A stretch of 64,000 nt of DNA, from positions 2,356,001-2,420,000 of the forward strand of contig OZ243962.1 in the NCBI GenBank assembly GCA_965214625.1, in the 5' to 3' direction. Both the position numbers and the translations under genes were made by a program. The DNA is from G965214625 sp965214625. Lineage in GTDB: Bacteria; Pseudomonadota; Gammaproteobacteria; Arenicellales; Poriferihabitantaceae. Shown here piece by piece: positions 17,543 to 27,062 of the stretch. The notes under the pieces are model-generated. The model did not search any database, was not told the origin of the DNA, and was given only the letters and a program-made list of their open reading frames with translations. The first letter of the stretch is position 1. Every line of letters starts with the position of its first letter.

Positions 17543-19366
17543 TCATTCTACCGTCACGCTCTTGGCCAGATGTCGGGGCTGATCGACATCTCTTCCCATC
17601 TCGATGGCACAATAGTAGGCGAAGAGTTGCAAGCTGATCGCCATCACGATGGGGTGAAGAAGGGGATGAGTCTGTGGCGCGGTGATCAGGTCCTCGGATG
17701 TATCCCGAATCAATGGGTTGGTGGCATTGGTCAGCGCGATGACGGGGGCCTTGCGGGCACGCACCTCATGTAACGTAGACAACGATTTGGACAAAAGGGC
17801 ATTGTCAGGAAGGATGATAAGGGTCGGCGTAGCGGGGCAGATTAATGCCAGAGGGCCATGCTTGAGTTCCGATGCGGGATACGCTTCGGCATGAATATAG
17901 GAAATTTCCTTGAGTTTTTGAGCCCCTTCCAGCGCAATCGGATAAGCCTGGGTGCGCCCGATATAAAAGGCACTATGGCACTGGTGGTATTTTTTTGCCA
18001 AATCGGCAACCTGATGGCTGTGTTGCAGGGCCTCGCAGACCTTGTCCGGCAGTTGGTCCAGGTCCGTGATCAGTTGCTCGCCTTGTTGTGGAGACAGGTC
18101 ACGAATACGGCCAAGATGCAGCGCCAGCAGGACGAAACAAAGTAACATGCTGGTATAGGCCTTGGTGGACGCCACCGAAATTTCTGCACCGGCATGCATA
18201 TAGATGCCGCCGTCCACTTCCCTGGCGATGGTGCTGCCGACCACGTTATTGATACCCAGAACACATCCGCCTTTGCGCTTGATTTCCCGCACGGCCGCGA
18301 GGGTATCAAAGGTTTCCCCCGACTGGCTGACCACGACATACAGTACATTTTGCTCAATGACCGGATTACGGTATCGAAATTCGGCTGCCGGTTCTGCGCT
18401 GGCAGGGAGCCTGGCCAGCGTTTCAATCATATCGGCACCGCTGAGTCCGGCATAGTAGGCTGAACCACAACCGAGTATTTTGACGCGCTGGATGTTTGCC
18501 AGGTCCTGGGAGTCCAGATTTAGTCCGCCCAGGTGAGCGGTATTGAACTGTCGATCCAGTCGGCCACTCAGTGTTCTTGCAATGGATTCAGGCTGTTCCT
18601 CTATTTCCTTGAGCATGTAGTGGTCATACAGACCCCGATCATAGGATTCTTCAGCCGAGCTGATTTGAATGGAGGACTTGTTTGCCGGTTTGGCATCCAG
18701 TGTCGTGACGCTAAATCCCTTGGCGCTGATCAGCGCTACTTCGTTGTCGTCCAGGTGAACCACTTCTCGGGTATGTCGTGACAGTGCGGCGGAATCCGAG
18801 GCGACAAACATTTCGTTTTCCCCGATGCCGATAATCACCGGACTCCCGCTTCGGGCCGCCACTAGTTGTCCGGGTTCACGATGGTCCATGACCACTAGCC
18901 CATAGGTCCCCTGCAGCTGTGATATCGCTGCTCTGACCCGGTCCAGGAAGGTTTTACCCGGTGTCAGGGCGATCAGGTGGGCGATGACTTCACTGTCTGT
19001 CTGTGAATCAAACTGACAGCCTTTTGTGGACAGGATTGATTTCAGTTCATTGGCATTTTCAATGATCCCGTTATGGACAATGCAAATCTGGTCATGGGTA
19101 TCGGTATGTGGGTGGGCATTTTCATTGGTGGGTTCCCCATGGGTTGCCCATCGGGTATGGCCGATCCCTGTTTTTCCGATCAGTTTGTCCGGCAATTTGT
19201 TTTCCAGTTCCCTGAGTTTGCCGGCCGCGCGATATCGTTTTAGTTTTCCCCTTGAAGTCAACGCGATACCCGATGAATCATACCCTCGATATTCGAGATG
19301 ACGAAGCCCTGACAGGAGAATGGGTGCTGCTACCTGATTGCCCACATAGGCGATGATTCCACACAT
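17543..19366 (-). CDS. glmS: Glutamine--fructose-6-phosphate aminotransferase (isomerizing)
   Basis: 607 residues. Makes glucosamine-6-phosphate from fructose-6-phosphate and glutamine, the first step to UDP-GlcNAc for peptidoglycan and LPS. The N-terminal glutaminase starts MCGIIAYVGN with the Cys nucleophile exposed after Met removal, and has GHTRWATHGEPT and QTDSEV. Two SIS domains follow (VKILGCGSAYYAG, VSQSGETFDTLAA; FYIGRTQAYPIALEGALK-like segment, EAYPASELKHGPLALI). The C-terminus LAKSVTVE closes the active site. No glmU is adjacent. A small gene is 28 bases upstream and may be co-transcribed. Confidence 0.96.
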   Translation of the reverse strand: MCGIIAYVGNQVAAPILLSGLRHLEYRGYDSSGIALTSRGKLKRYRAAGKLRELENKLPDKLIGKTGIGHTRWATHGEPTNENAHPHTDTHDQICIVHNGIIENANELKSILSTKGCQFDSQTDSEVIAHLIALTPGKTFLDRVRAAISQLQGTYGLVVMDHREPGQLVAARSGSPVIIGIGENEMFVASDSAALSRHTREVVHLDDNEVALISAKGFSVTTLDAKPANKSSIQISSAEESYDRGLYDHYMLKEIEEQPESIARTLSGRLDRQFNTAHLGGLNLDSQDLANIQRVKILGCGSAYYAGLSGADMIETLARLPASAEPAAEFRYRNPVIEQNVLYVVVSQSGETFDTLAAVREIKRKGGCVLGINNVVGSTIAREVDGGIYMHAGAEISVASTKAYTSMLLCFVLLALHLGRIRDLSPQQGEQLITDLDQLPDKVCEALQHSHQVADLAKKYHQCHSAFYIGRTQAYPIALEGAQKLKEISYIHAEAYPASELKHGPLALICPATPTLIILPDNALLSKSLSTLHEVRARKAPVIALTNATNPLIRDTSEDLITAPQTHPLLHPIVMAISLQLFAYYCAIEMGRDVDQPRHLAKSVTVE

Positions 19367-19394
19367 GTTGTTGTCTAATCGTAAATGAACTGAA

Positions 19395-19667
19395 TTAACC
19401 GTAGATGATTCGTCGAAGCTGCCGGTTGCTGAATGACGGTGCAGGAAACCGCCTGAAGGTCAGTTCCTGCTGAATTTCATCGAATATCTGCGGGTTTCTT
19501 AAACCGGCACGCTGCAGTTCGCGGTGCCGCCGTTGAATGAATTGCTCGGTGCTCTCGCTGAAATACGCCAGAAACTCCTGTAATATCTTGTTTGACTCAT
19601 TTGCGGGCAGTTGATTGGAATGGCGTAAGTGCTGCAGGAGATCGTGGCAGGGGAACTGTGACTTCAT
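19395..19667 (-). CDS. Small conserved-looking protein upstream of glmS
   Basis: 90 residues, function not recognised. The sequence is charged and helical with a basic middle (FIQRRHRELQRAGLRNPQIF) and ends in a proline/arginine tail FPAPSFSNRQLRRIIYG. The composition is protein-like and the gene is only 28 bases from glmS on the same strand. No good Shine-Dalgarno sequence precedes the ATG at 19667, so the start is uncertain. A cytoplasmic helical protein is the most that can be said; there is no signal peptide or membrane segment. Confidence 0.55.
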   Translation of the reverse strand: MKSQFPCHDLLQHLRHSNQLPANESNKILQEFLAYFSESTEQFIQRRHRELQRAGLRNPQIFDEIQQELTFRRFPAPSFSNRQLRRIIYG

Positions 19668-19907
19668 TGCTGTTATTTTGAAGCATAAATTGAGAATAAG
19701 GCAAATAATATACCCGAAATCGGGCAGAATAATACATGAATAGCGTATTACAGTTTGTTTTCAGTGAAAAATGTAGATCTTTCTGTGGAGAAATCATGGA
19801 GATCCGGTATCGATGACAGCCGTTGAATTGTCCATCCGGAGCTCTTTGCCTTTGCGACATGGTGCTCAGTCGGCTCACATTATAATTGATTTGCAGGGGC
19901 TGGACTG

Positions 19908-20810
19908 TTGACTGTTCAAATGGCCGATCAAAAATCGACGCCCGGTAGCCATGAAGCCATTGTAGAGGCCTTGCTTTCGGGATTTGATGACTTGTCTCCC
20001 CAGCTGCAGATTACCGCTCGGTACATCATTGATCATCCCCATGAGGTCGGTGTTCAGACCATGAGGGCCTTGGCCAGTGAGGCTGATGTGCATCCGAACA
20101 GTTTTGTCCGTTTGGCTCGGCATCTGGGTTTTGAGGGATACGAGGCGATGCGGGAGCGATTTCGGGATTTTGTTCGGGGAGGCATGGGCAGTTCAGTGGA
20201 ACGCATCCGATGGCTGCAGTTCATGTCAAGACAGGGAGGGAGTGTCCGGGTCATTGGAGAGTTGGCCGCTTCCATGCTTACCAATATGGAACAGATGTAT
20301 CAGAACCTGGATGCGAAGGCACTGGATAAAACGGTGACACTCATGATGAATGCCGACAAGGTGTTTGTTTTGGGTGTCGGCGCCGCTTACCCGATGGCTT
20401 ATAATTTCTGGTATGTATCGCGAATGATCTCCGATCACTTCATCCTGATTCCTCGTCACGGCAGCCTTCCGATGGATGACCTGCACCCGATCAACGACAA
20501 GAATCTGCTTTTCGCGATGACATTTCAGCCGTATCGCACCGACGTGATCGAATGTTTGCGGTTTGCCAAAAGACAGGGTGCCGTCACGGTCGGGTTGTCG
20601 GACAGTCCGACAGCGACCATTTGTCGGGAAGCGGACGTGGGGCTGAGTTCGCCGACGCATACGCCGCAGTTTTTTCATTCCAATTCATCGGTGACGGCAC
20701 TGATTGAAACCCTGTGTGCATTGCTCGTTACACAGGGAGGCGCCGATGCCTTGAAAAACATAGAGGCGTTCAATCACCGCCGATGGGAATCAGGGGTCTA
20801 TGAATCCTGA
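19908..20810 (+). CDS. MurR/RpiR-family transcriptional regulator
   Basis: 300 residues. An N-terminal helix-turn-helix of the HTH_6 type (about 10-85: TARYIIDHPHEVGVQTMRAL, ASEADVHPNSFVRLARHLGF) precedes a SIS sugar-phosphate-binding domain (about 130-265: NADKVFVLGVGAAYPMAY, FAMTFQPYRTDVIE, VGLSDSPTATICREADVGL). TTG at 19908 has GGGG nine bases upstream; ATG at 19920 is the alternative start. The gene is divergent from the glmS unit, and RpiR regulators sense phosphosugars, so control of glmS or amino-sugar use is plausible. Many relatives instead sit beside amine or opine catabolic genes, so the target stays open. Confidence 0.85.
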   Translation: MTVQMADQKSTPGSHEAIVEALLSGFDDLSPQLQITARYIIDHPHEVGVQTMRALASEADVHPNSFVRLARHLGFEGYEAMRERFRDFVRGGMGSSVERIRWLQFMSRQGGSVRVIGELAASMLTNMEQMYQNLDAKALDKTVTLMMNADKVFVLGVGAAYPMAYNFWYVSRMISDHFILIPRHGSLPMDDLHPINDKNLLFAMTFQPYRTDVIECLRFAKRQGAVTVGLSDSPTATICREADVGLSSPTHTPQFFHSNSSVTALIETLCALLVTQGGADALKNIEAFNHRRWESGVYES

Positions 20811-21107
20811 CATATCGGGCTCCGATATCTTATGGAAGTGGTGTGTGTTGGCTGGCGTCGATGGCAACGGTGACAACGCTGTCAAGGCACATGGGCAGGC
20901 CATCCGTCAGTGCCGGCATGCCGACTCATGATCACTGGCTGTGCTGAAAGCATGAACAGTCTACAGGTGGATCAAGACCAATCGGGTGTCCCGGTAAGAG
21001 CTCGATGGCGTTTTGCCAGTGTGGCCGGTTTTATTGGTTTTGGTGGCCGGGGTCACTGCCTGAAAATGCCCGGGAAAAACCATTTTCACAAAATGACGGG
21101 CCCCCCA

Positions 21108-21716
21108 TCACTGAAGATCCTTCAAATATCGCTCTTCCATTGCTGACTGTGTTTCCGGTTTGCCGGGCGAGCCTATCTGATCTTTCAACATCTGCCCCAT
21201 GGTCGGGAGGGTTGTTCGCTTGATTTTGTAGGTGTCATCCCAGAGCCTGGCTCGCATCAAGGGTTTGGCGCAATACAGATAGGCTTCGACCACCTCGACA
21301 CACAGCACCGACCTGGGCAATTTGCCTTCTGCGTTGAACCGGGTCAAAAGATTTTCTTCCACGGAGATGGTGGCGATACCATTGATGCGGAGGGTTTCGT
21401 TAACGCCAGGGATCATGAACAAAAGCCCGATCCCCGGGTTTTGTACTATATTTTCAAGACTGTCCAATCGATTGTTCCCCGGTCTGTCGGGCAACAGCAG
21501 CAACCGATCATGTTCAATCGTCACAAAACCCGGCGCACCTCCCCGTGGTGTGGCATCCCCTAAACCGTTTGCCCCATACGTTGCGATGACGCAGAAAGGC
21601 GATTTACATATGAAGTTACACATATGAAGATCCAACGCAGATAACTGCTTCAGTACCGAACGTTCTTTGGCCGGAGGGAATTGTGCCCTGATATCCGTCT
21701 TGGTTTGTATTGTCAT
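21108..21716 (-). CDS. PPOX-class FMN-dependent flavoprotein (MSMEG_1061-like)
   Basis: 202 residues with the split-barrel fold of the pyridoxamine-5-phosphate-oxidase superfamily. Recognisable elements are FCVIATYGANGLGDATPRGG, VTIEHDRLLLLPDRPGNNR (the FMN phosphate region), NIVQNPGIGLLFMIPGVNET and LRINGIATIS. The C-terminal CAKPLMRARLWDD matches the family branch often labelled MSMEG_1061. Such proteins bind FMN or F420 and reduce or oxidise small substrates; the substrate is unknown. A frame from the broken ATPase upstream stays open to four bases before this start codon. Confidence 0.8.
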   Translation of the reverse strand: MTIQTKTDIRAQFPPAKERSVLKQLSALDLHMCNFICKSPFCVIATYGANGLGDATPRGGAPGFVTIEHDRLLLLPDRPGNNRLDSLENIVQNPGIGLLFMIPGVNETLRINGIATISVEENLLTRFNAEGKLPRSVLCVEVVEAYLYCAKPLMRARLWDDTYKIKRTTLPTMGQMLKDQIGSPGKPETQSAMEERYLKDLQ

Positions 21717-21869
21717 TAATCAAATTCCCGTCATTGATGACCCACAGGCGCAACAAGACCATGTCTGAGCAATCAGCTTCAAAGTCGCTTTGTCCTCGGG
21801 CGCATCAAAAAGAGCATGTTTATGTTGGGTGAAACCGAATCCTGCTGACTCTATGCACAGAGTGAGGAT

Positions 21870-22307
21870 TTACGAAATCGTCGCTATGCCTGAAGCCTTT
21901 TCTCGAAGCCGTTCGCTTTCTGTATTGACCGTATCAACCAGGGATTCAATGATATCGACAGGGGACTGCAGGGAATCGGGATGCATGGAGACTGCCACCC
22001 AGGGTGCATCGAGTGTCGAATGGCGTTGCATGGTTTCCATACACTCTACCATCAATGCGGGCTTTCCTGCCCCCGGAGCGTCTTGGAAGATCAGTGTCCC
22101 ACCGCCGACACTGTCTTCATTAAGGCTCATGACGGCAGAACGGAAAACCCCGTATTCCGTGTCACGCCCCCGAAAGAATGTCTCACGGCCAGACTCGGCA
22201 CGGTCCATACGTCTCAACCAGGTTTCCAGTGGAAGAGGGTCTGTGGGAAGTGGTTTGGGGAAGGGTCCTTCATTCATGGAAATAATTGTAACCCAAAATG
22301 GACTCAC
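21870..22307 (-). pseudogene. AAA-type ATPase N-terminal fragment
   Basis: 145 residues from GTG 22307, or 135 from ATG 22277. The segment ETFFRGRDTEYGVFRSAV followed by GGGTLIFQDAPGAGKPALM resembles the start of an AAA/ORC-like ATPase. The Walker A motif is GAGKP where GAGKT or GAGKS is expected, so nucleotide binding is doubtful. The gene stops at a TAA at 21870 before any Walker B or sensor region. After that stop the same frame stays open for about 49 codons (including FGFTQHKHALFDAPEDK) to a TGA at 21720. Either a longer gene has gained a stop and deletions, or this is a truncated remnant. Confidence 0.55.
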
Positions 22308-22717
22308 CGGTTGTCAAGCAGGCGATACGCGCTGGCTTCGGTACCGCAAGCATGTACGGCGATATCATGCAAAAATAAGAAGACAGGCTTAGGGTTTTGC
22401 AAACTGATGGGATACATCATTCATCATCGAATAGCTCCTGCCCGTCCAACGGAAGAGCCATCGATAAGCCATAGGGTCACCTTCCAATCAGTGGGAAACC
22501 GCACAGGTCACTTTTTCCTTGCCGTCGACGGCCATGATGATTACGTAAAACATAAAAAAATTACAATATTCTATGAATAATGCAAATTATATTGCCATAA
22601 TTTATTTTATCTGTATTATATTCGGGTTTTTAAGCTGATCTATGGTAATTGCATGTCCCGGATCATCGCAGGTATTGTTTATACCTGACTCGGGCGAAAT
22701 CCGAGAACAGAACCCAG
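22308..22717. other. AT-rich regulatory stretch upstream of the Lrp-type gene
   Basis: About 410 bases. From 22540 to 22635 the DNA is markedly AT-rich with A and T runs, the kind of sequence that Lrp-family proteins and RNA polymerase use. No single promoter could be fixed. No gene was recognised in the rest. Confidence 0.4.
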
Positions 22718-23191
22718 ATGGTAACCAAATCATCGTTATCGGACGAACTGAACAGGGCGATCATTCGATTGCTTCAGGATGATGGCCGTCTGCCTTTCAA
22801 GGATATTGCTGCTTCGCTCGAGGTTTCTGAAGGGACAATTCGTAATCGAGTGCAGCGAATGAAGGAAGCGGGGATGTTGAAATTTGTGGCATTGGCAGAT
22901 CCGATGGCCATTCGTTACAAGGCGGATGCGATGGTTGGTATCAGGGTTTCAAGTTGTTCCAGCCCTCGCAAGGTGGCCGAGCGTCTGGCCGACCATGCCG
23001 AGGTGGTTTATGCGGTCTGGGTTTCCGGCCGTTTCGACTTGCTTATCGAGATCGTCTGTGAGACCAGTGAGGCGTTCCAGTCATTTCTGGAGCATCATTG
23101 TTTCGGTCATGAGGATATTGACCAATTTGAAATCATGACCGCCATAGAAATGTTTAAAAACCAGTTCCTTCTGAAAAGGCAGACAATATAA
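22718..23191 (+). CDS. Lrp/AsnC-family transcriptional regulator
   Basis: 157 residues from ATG 22718; the frame is open to 22649, but the extra residues lack the family pattern. The winged helix-turn-helix covers LSDELNRAIIRLLQDDGRLP and IAASLEVSEGTIRNRVQRM (residues 8-55). The RAM/AsnC ligand-binding domain follows (ADAMVGIRVSS, VVYAVWVSGRFDLLIEIVC). Lrp-type regulators bind amino acids or related amines and often control the adjacent gene. It lies 39 bases upstream of, and co-directional with, the GS-like/MetX-like/Rieske/dehydrogenase genes, so it is the likely local regulator of that operon. Confidence 0.9.
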   Translation: MVTKSSLSDELNRAIIRLLQDDGRLPFKDIAASLEVSEGTIRNRVQRMKEAGMLKFVALADPMAIRYKADAMVGIRVSSCSSPRKVAERLADHAEVVYAVWVSGRFDLLIEIVCETSEAFQSFLEHHCFGHEDIDQFEIMTAIEMFKNQFLLKRQTI

Positions 23192-23230
23192 TACCCGAAT
23201 TTTATAATCCATCTAGTTAGAGGAAATCGA

Positions 23231-24652
23231 ATGAGCACTATCTATCACGAACACTTTGAAGATGCCTTGCCCGATGCGCATCGCGTTGCCGAGGAAAAAA
23301 AGAGACTCGAAGACGCCGGGGTGAAGTATCTTTTTTCCTGTTGGGTCGACATGTTTGGTGTCCCCAAAACCAAACCGGTGCCGATCAGCGATTTTGAGTT
23401 GCTGTTTATGGGGAAAGGGCCCCAGTTTGCCGTCCACTCGGTCTCGTTTGTTCCGGAACTCGGTCCGGCTGACTCTGACCAGGTTCCCCTTCCCGATATG
23501 GACAGCATCGTGATTTGCCCGTGGGACCGGACGATTGCCTGGGTATTTTCTGATCTGTGGTGGGAAGGTCGACCCTATAATCTTTGTCCCAGACAGGCTC
23601 TGAAGCGAACCATCAGGGATGCGGCCAAGGAGGGTTATGCGATGTATGCCGGTATTGAGCCCGAATTTATTGCCATGCGATGGGACGAGGCCGGCCGGCC
23701 GGTCAAGGCGTTTGATGATGATTTGCAGGTCGATCCGCAATTTCGGCCGCGTCGACAGGCGTTTGGATACGACGTTGAATATGCGCTGGATTCCATGGGA
23801 TTTTTGGGAGAACTGATCGATATCCTTGAGGAGATGGGCTGGAACTTGCATGATGTCGTGACCGAAGGAGCTTATTCTCAGTTTGAGTTGGATTTTCACT
23901 ACACGGATGTGCTGGCCATGGCGGACCGAATGGTGTTCTTGCGTGTTCTGCTGAAGGAAATTGCGAAGAAACACGGCATGTTCATCACGTACATGCCAAA
24001 ACCCACGACCGGGGACTGGCGTTCAGGCGCACACATGAATGTCTCCTTGCAGCGGACCGACAATCCGGGGGTCAATATCTTCGAGCAGGACGGCCAGTGG
24101 AGCGAATCCGTCTATCATGCGCTGGGGGGCATCCTGAAACACGGTGGTGCAATTACCGCGATCGCCTGTACCACCGTCAATTCATACAATGGGCTGGTTC
24201 CCAAAGTGGGTGGATTCGAAGGAGGAACCTATACCTGGGCGCCTACTCATATGGCCTATGGCAAAAACAACCGATCAGCGATGTTGAGGATGCCGCAAAG
24301 TCGTTTTGCCATCGAGAATCGAGCCGCGGATATGTGCATGAATCCATATCTCGGGCTCGGCATGATGTTGGCAGCGAGTGTTGAAGGCTTGGTGAACAAG
24401 CTGGATCCGGGACCCTCTTTGGATGAGGATCTTTATGTAATGGAAGAAGCTGAAAAGGCACGACGTGACCTGACGCCGTTGCCAAGGAATCTTCTGGAAG
24501 CCACTGAACAGTTGGGAAACAGTACATTGGCGAAACAGGTGCTTGGGCCGACCCTGCTGAATTCCTATCTGCTGTACAAGATCGATGAATGGGAGCGATA
24601 TCATCAAACGGTCACTGATTGGGAAGTCAGGGAATATTTGCGACTGTATTGA
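23231..24652 (+). CDS. Glutamine-synthetase-like ligase (GlnT / gamma-glutamylamide synthetase type)
   Basis: 473 residues. The catalytic domain of the glutamine synthetase superfamily is present: YAMYAGIEPEFIAMRWDE (metal-binding Glu), VVTEGAYSQFELDFHYTD, HGMFITYMPKPTTGDWRSGAHMN-type block with the conserved His, and MPQSRFAIENRAADMCMNPY with the substrate Arg and Glu. It is closer in pattern to GlnT and gamma-glutamylmethylamide synthetases than to the biosynthetic GlnA; there is no adenylylation-site loop typical of GlnA. It would use ATP to join glutamate to ammonia or to an amine. Position between an Lrp regulator and a Rieske oxygenase favours a catabolic amine substrate. Reaction inferred. 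Confidence 0.8.
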   Translation: MSTIYHEHFEDALPDAHRVAEEKKRLEDAGVKYLFSCWVDMFGVPKTKPVPISDFELLFMGKGPQFAVHSVSFVPELGPADSDQVPLPDMDSIVICPWDRTIAWVFSDLWWEGRPYNLCPRQALKRTIRDAAKEGYAMYAGIEPEFIAMRWDEAGRPVKAFDDDLQVDPQFRPRRQAFGYDVEYALDSMGFLGELIDILEEMGWNLHDVVTEGAYSQFELDFHYTDVLAMADRMVFLRVLLKEIAKKHGMFITYMPKPTTGDWRSGAHMNVSLQRTDNPGVNIFEQDGQWSESVYHALGGILKHGGAITAIACTTVNSYNGLVPKVGGFEGGTYTWAPTHMAYGKNNRSAMLRMPQSRFAIENRAADMCMNPYLGLGMMLAASVEGLVNKLDPGPSLDEDLYVMEEAEKARRDLTPLPRNLLEATEQLGNSTLAKQVLGPTLLNSYLLYKIDEWERYHQTVTDWEVREYLRLY

Positions 24653-24674
24653 CCAGACCTGTCCGGGGGCGTTC

Positions 24675-25682
24675 ATGAGTGATTGCAAAACCTTCGAATT
24701 GGGCGAGGTTGTCCTGCAGTCGGGCCAGCGACTGCCGGAAGCGAAGCTGGTCTATCAGACCTACGGACAGCTGACCCCCCAAAAGGACAACGTTGTCCTG
24801 TTACCGACGTTCTATACGGGAACACATCGGCGTAACGAGGGTTTTTTCGGATCGGGTCGGGCGCTGGATCCGGACAGGCATTTTATTGTGTCGGTTAATC
24901 TGTTCGGCAATGGCCTGTCATCGTCGCCGAGCAATGGGTCGTCTGCGGTGCGCGCGGGAAATTTCCCGCTGGTCACCCTTTATGACAATGTCGCCTGTCA
25001 ATATCGGTTGCTGACCGAAGGTCTGGGGATTGAACGGATCCGCCTGGTGACAGGGTGGTCCATGGCGGGATGCCAGTGCTTTCAATGGGCGGCGCAATAC
25101 CCGGATATGGTGGAGAATATCCTCCCATTTTGTGCATCAGCCAAAACGTCTCCACACAATATCGTCTTCCTTGAAGGCGTCAAGGCGGCGTTGTGTGCCG
25201 ATGCAGGGTTCAAGGAAGGGTTTTACGAGGACCCCCCCGTCAAGGGACTGAAGGCATTTGCCCGGGTATATGCCGGGTGGGCGTTTTCACAGACCTTCTA
25301 TCGGGAAAAATGGCATCGGCAGTTGGGGTTTGAGACGGCGGAAGAGCTGTTGCAGGACTGGGAACGGGATCATCTTCTGTGGGATGCCAATAACCTGCTG
25401 GCCAAGCTGGCGACATGGCAAGCCGGGGATATCAGTGACAATCAGTTGTACAACCGGGACTTTCACGGTGCCTTGCAGGCGATCGAGGCCAAGACCATTG
25501 TCATTGCCTGTGATAACGATCTTTATTTTCAGCCGGCGGATAATGAACTTGAGATTGCCAGCATCAGGCGTGGAGAGCTTCGTATCTATGAATCGCCATG
25601 GGGGCACTGTGTGGCATCACCCGGCAATGATGCCGACTTTGAACAATATCTTGACCGGGCAATACAGGATCTTATTGGCTAA
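24675..25682 (+). CDS. MetX-like alpha/beta hydrolase (homoserine O-acetyltransferase family)
   Basis: 335 residues from ATG 24675, 22 bases after the GS-like gene. The fold is that of homoserine acetyltransferases: NVVLLPTFYTGTHR, an oxyanion region, nucleophile elbow VTGWSMAGCQ with Ser129, acid in ACDNDLYFQPADN and the catalytic His in SPWGHCVASPG. True MetX has GGSMGG at the elbow and is slightly longer; here the elbow is GWSMAG and no met genes are near. It may therefore transfer an acyl group to, or hydrolyse, an intermediate of this operon (for example a gamma-glutamyl amide or an ester). Role inferred from context only. Confidence 0.78.
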   Translation: MSDCKTFELGEVVLQSGQRLPEAKLVYQTYGQLTPQKDNVVLLPTFYTGTHRRNEGFFGSGRALDPDRHFIVSVNLFGNGLSSSPSNGSSAVRAGNFPLVTLYDNVACQYRLLTEGLGIERIRLVTGWSMAGCQCFQWAAQYPDMVENILPFCASAKTSPHNIVFLEGVKAALCADAGFKEGFYEDPPVKGLKAFARVYAGWAFSQTFYREKWHRQLGFETAEELLQDWERDHLLWDANNLLAKLATWQAGDISDNQLYNRDFHGALQAIEAKTIVIACDNDLYFQPADNELEIASIRRGELRIYESPWGHCVASPGNDADFEQYLDRAIQDLIG

Positions 25683-25709
25683 TACATATTACTGATGAAT
25701 AGATGAGAA

Positions 25710-27056
25710 ATGATGTTTGAGTACGAATTACCCGATAAAAAGAATTTCGATTCATTCTGTGGATACCACCAGACTTGGCAAGGGCAACCGGATAGTGATC
25801 TGACACAAACCGGTCCCGGAACCTTCTGCGGTGAATATCTTCGACGCTATTGGCATCCGATATTTATTGCAGGGGAACTGGCAGACCGGCCCAGGCTGAT
25901 CAAGATTCTGGGAGAGGAACTGGTCTTGTTCAGGGATCAGTCGGGCCAATATGGGCTGGTACACAAGAAATGCCCCCACCGCCGGGCCTCACTGGAATTT
26001 GGTTATTGCGAAAAACAGGGTATCAGATGCTGTTATCACGGTTGGGTATTTGATGTCGATGGAACCATACTCGATATTCCCGGAGAACCTGAAGATTCGA
26101 AATCCGCCTTCAACGCGAAAGCGAACATTCGACTTGGCGCTTACCCGGTCAGGGAATACAAGGGGCTGTTGTTTGCCTATCTGGGTCCCCCATCGGAACG
26201 ACCCGCATTCCCGATGTATGACACCTTTGACATAGAGGGAATGACAATGACACCCTATATGGTCCCGTTCAAGTGTAACTGGATACAAGTGCTCGATGCG
26301 ATCGTCGACCCGGTGCATACCGCCTTTTTGCATCAGTCACAGTTTTCTGATGGCTTCGGAAAAATGGGTGAGATTGCCTTTTACGAACGCCAGAAAATCC
26401 GCTTTCTGGGGACAGCGGCCCGACGGGTGGCGGACAATGTCTGGGTCAGGGTCAATGAACTGATCCTGCCCAATTTCACCCAATCGGGTGCCGCATTTGC
26501 AACCGATGGGACGACAGTGCGTTTTTTCGGTCGCAGTGCATTCACCCGCTGGGTCGTACCGATTGACGATGAGCACTGTGCCGCATATGCGTGGGGGAAT
26601 TTCGGTGAACGGGGTGATCCGCTTGAATGGAACACCCTGGAGGGGATGCAGATGATCGAACAGGGAGAAGTGGTGGAACGGAGTTACGAAGAAAGGCAGC
26701 GTCGGCCGGGAGATATCGAAGCTGTTGAAGGCATGGGTGCGATATCGGATCACGAAAAGGAATATCTGGTCGCCGGCGACCGGGGGGTAGCCATGTACCG
26801 GCGGCAGATCAAGAAATTGTGCCGTAACCTGCGCAAGGGAAGACGGTTGCCCCAGCCAACGGACCTCGCGGAAGGCATCATCCCGACCTATGGGAGCGAT
26901 ACGGTCTTGCCAAGACCCCAGGTCCCTGATCAGGATGACCGGACATTGCTACAAACGACCAATGACCAGGTCATGGACATCCTGTTTTCCAGTGATGACT
27001 TCGCGGATGGTTCAAGAGATGACCATATCATCAATCGACTCAAAGGTCTGGGTTAG
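25710..27056 (+). CDS. Rieske non-heme iron oxygenase, alpha subunit
   Basis: 448 residues. The Rieske 2Fe-2S ligands are Cys88 and His90 (KKCPHRRAS) and Cys107 and His110 (RCCYHGW). The mononuclear iron site is visible as DAIVDPVHTAFLH (Asp and two His). Domain order and the lack of an adjacent small subunit resemble the phthalate-oxygenase/vanillate-demethylase type, which hydroxylates rings or removes O- or N-methyl groups. No ferredoxin reductase partner is encoded nearby, so electrons must come from a reductase elsewhere. It sits 27 bases after the MetX-like gene and 6 bases before the D-2-hydroxyacid dehydrogenase gene. Substrate unknown. Confidence 0.88.
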   Translation: MMFEYELPDKKNFDSFCGYHQTWQGQPDSDLTQTGPGTFCGEYLRRYWHPIFIAGELADRPRLIKILGEELVLFRDQSGQYGLVHKKCPHRRASLEFGYCEKQGIRCCYHGWVFDVDGTILDIPGEPEDSKSAFNAKANIRLGAYPVREYKGLLFAYLGPPSERPAFPMYDTFDIEGMTMTPYMVPFKCNWIQVLDAIVDPVHTAFLHQSQFSDGFGKMGEIAFYERQKIRFLGTAARRVADNVWVRVNELILPNFTQSGAAFATDGTTVRFFGRSAFTRWVVPIDDEHCAAYAWGNFGERGDPLEWNTLEGMQMIEQGEVVERSYEERQRRPGDIEAVEGMGAISDHEKEYLVAGDRGVAMYRRQIKKLCRNLRKGRRLPQPTDLAEGIIPTYGSDTVLPRPQVPDQDDRTLLQTTNDQVMDILFSSDDFADGSRDDHIINRLKGLG

Positions 27057-27062
27057 GGGCTC

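Noticed and set aside
24675..25682. Calling the MetX-like gene homoserine O-acetyltransferase for methionine synthesis
   Set aside because: The nucleophile elbow differs (GWSMAG) and the gene lies in a catabolic operon without met genes.
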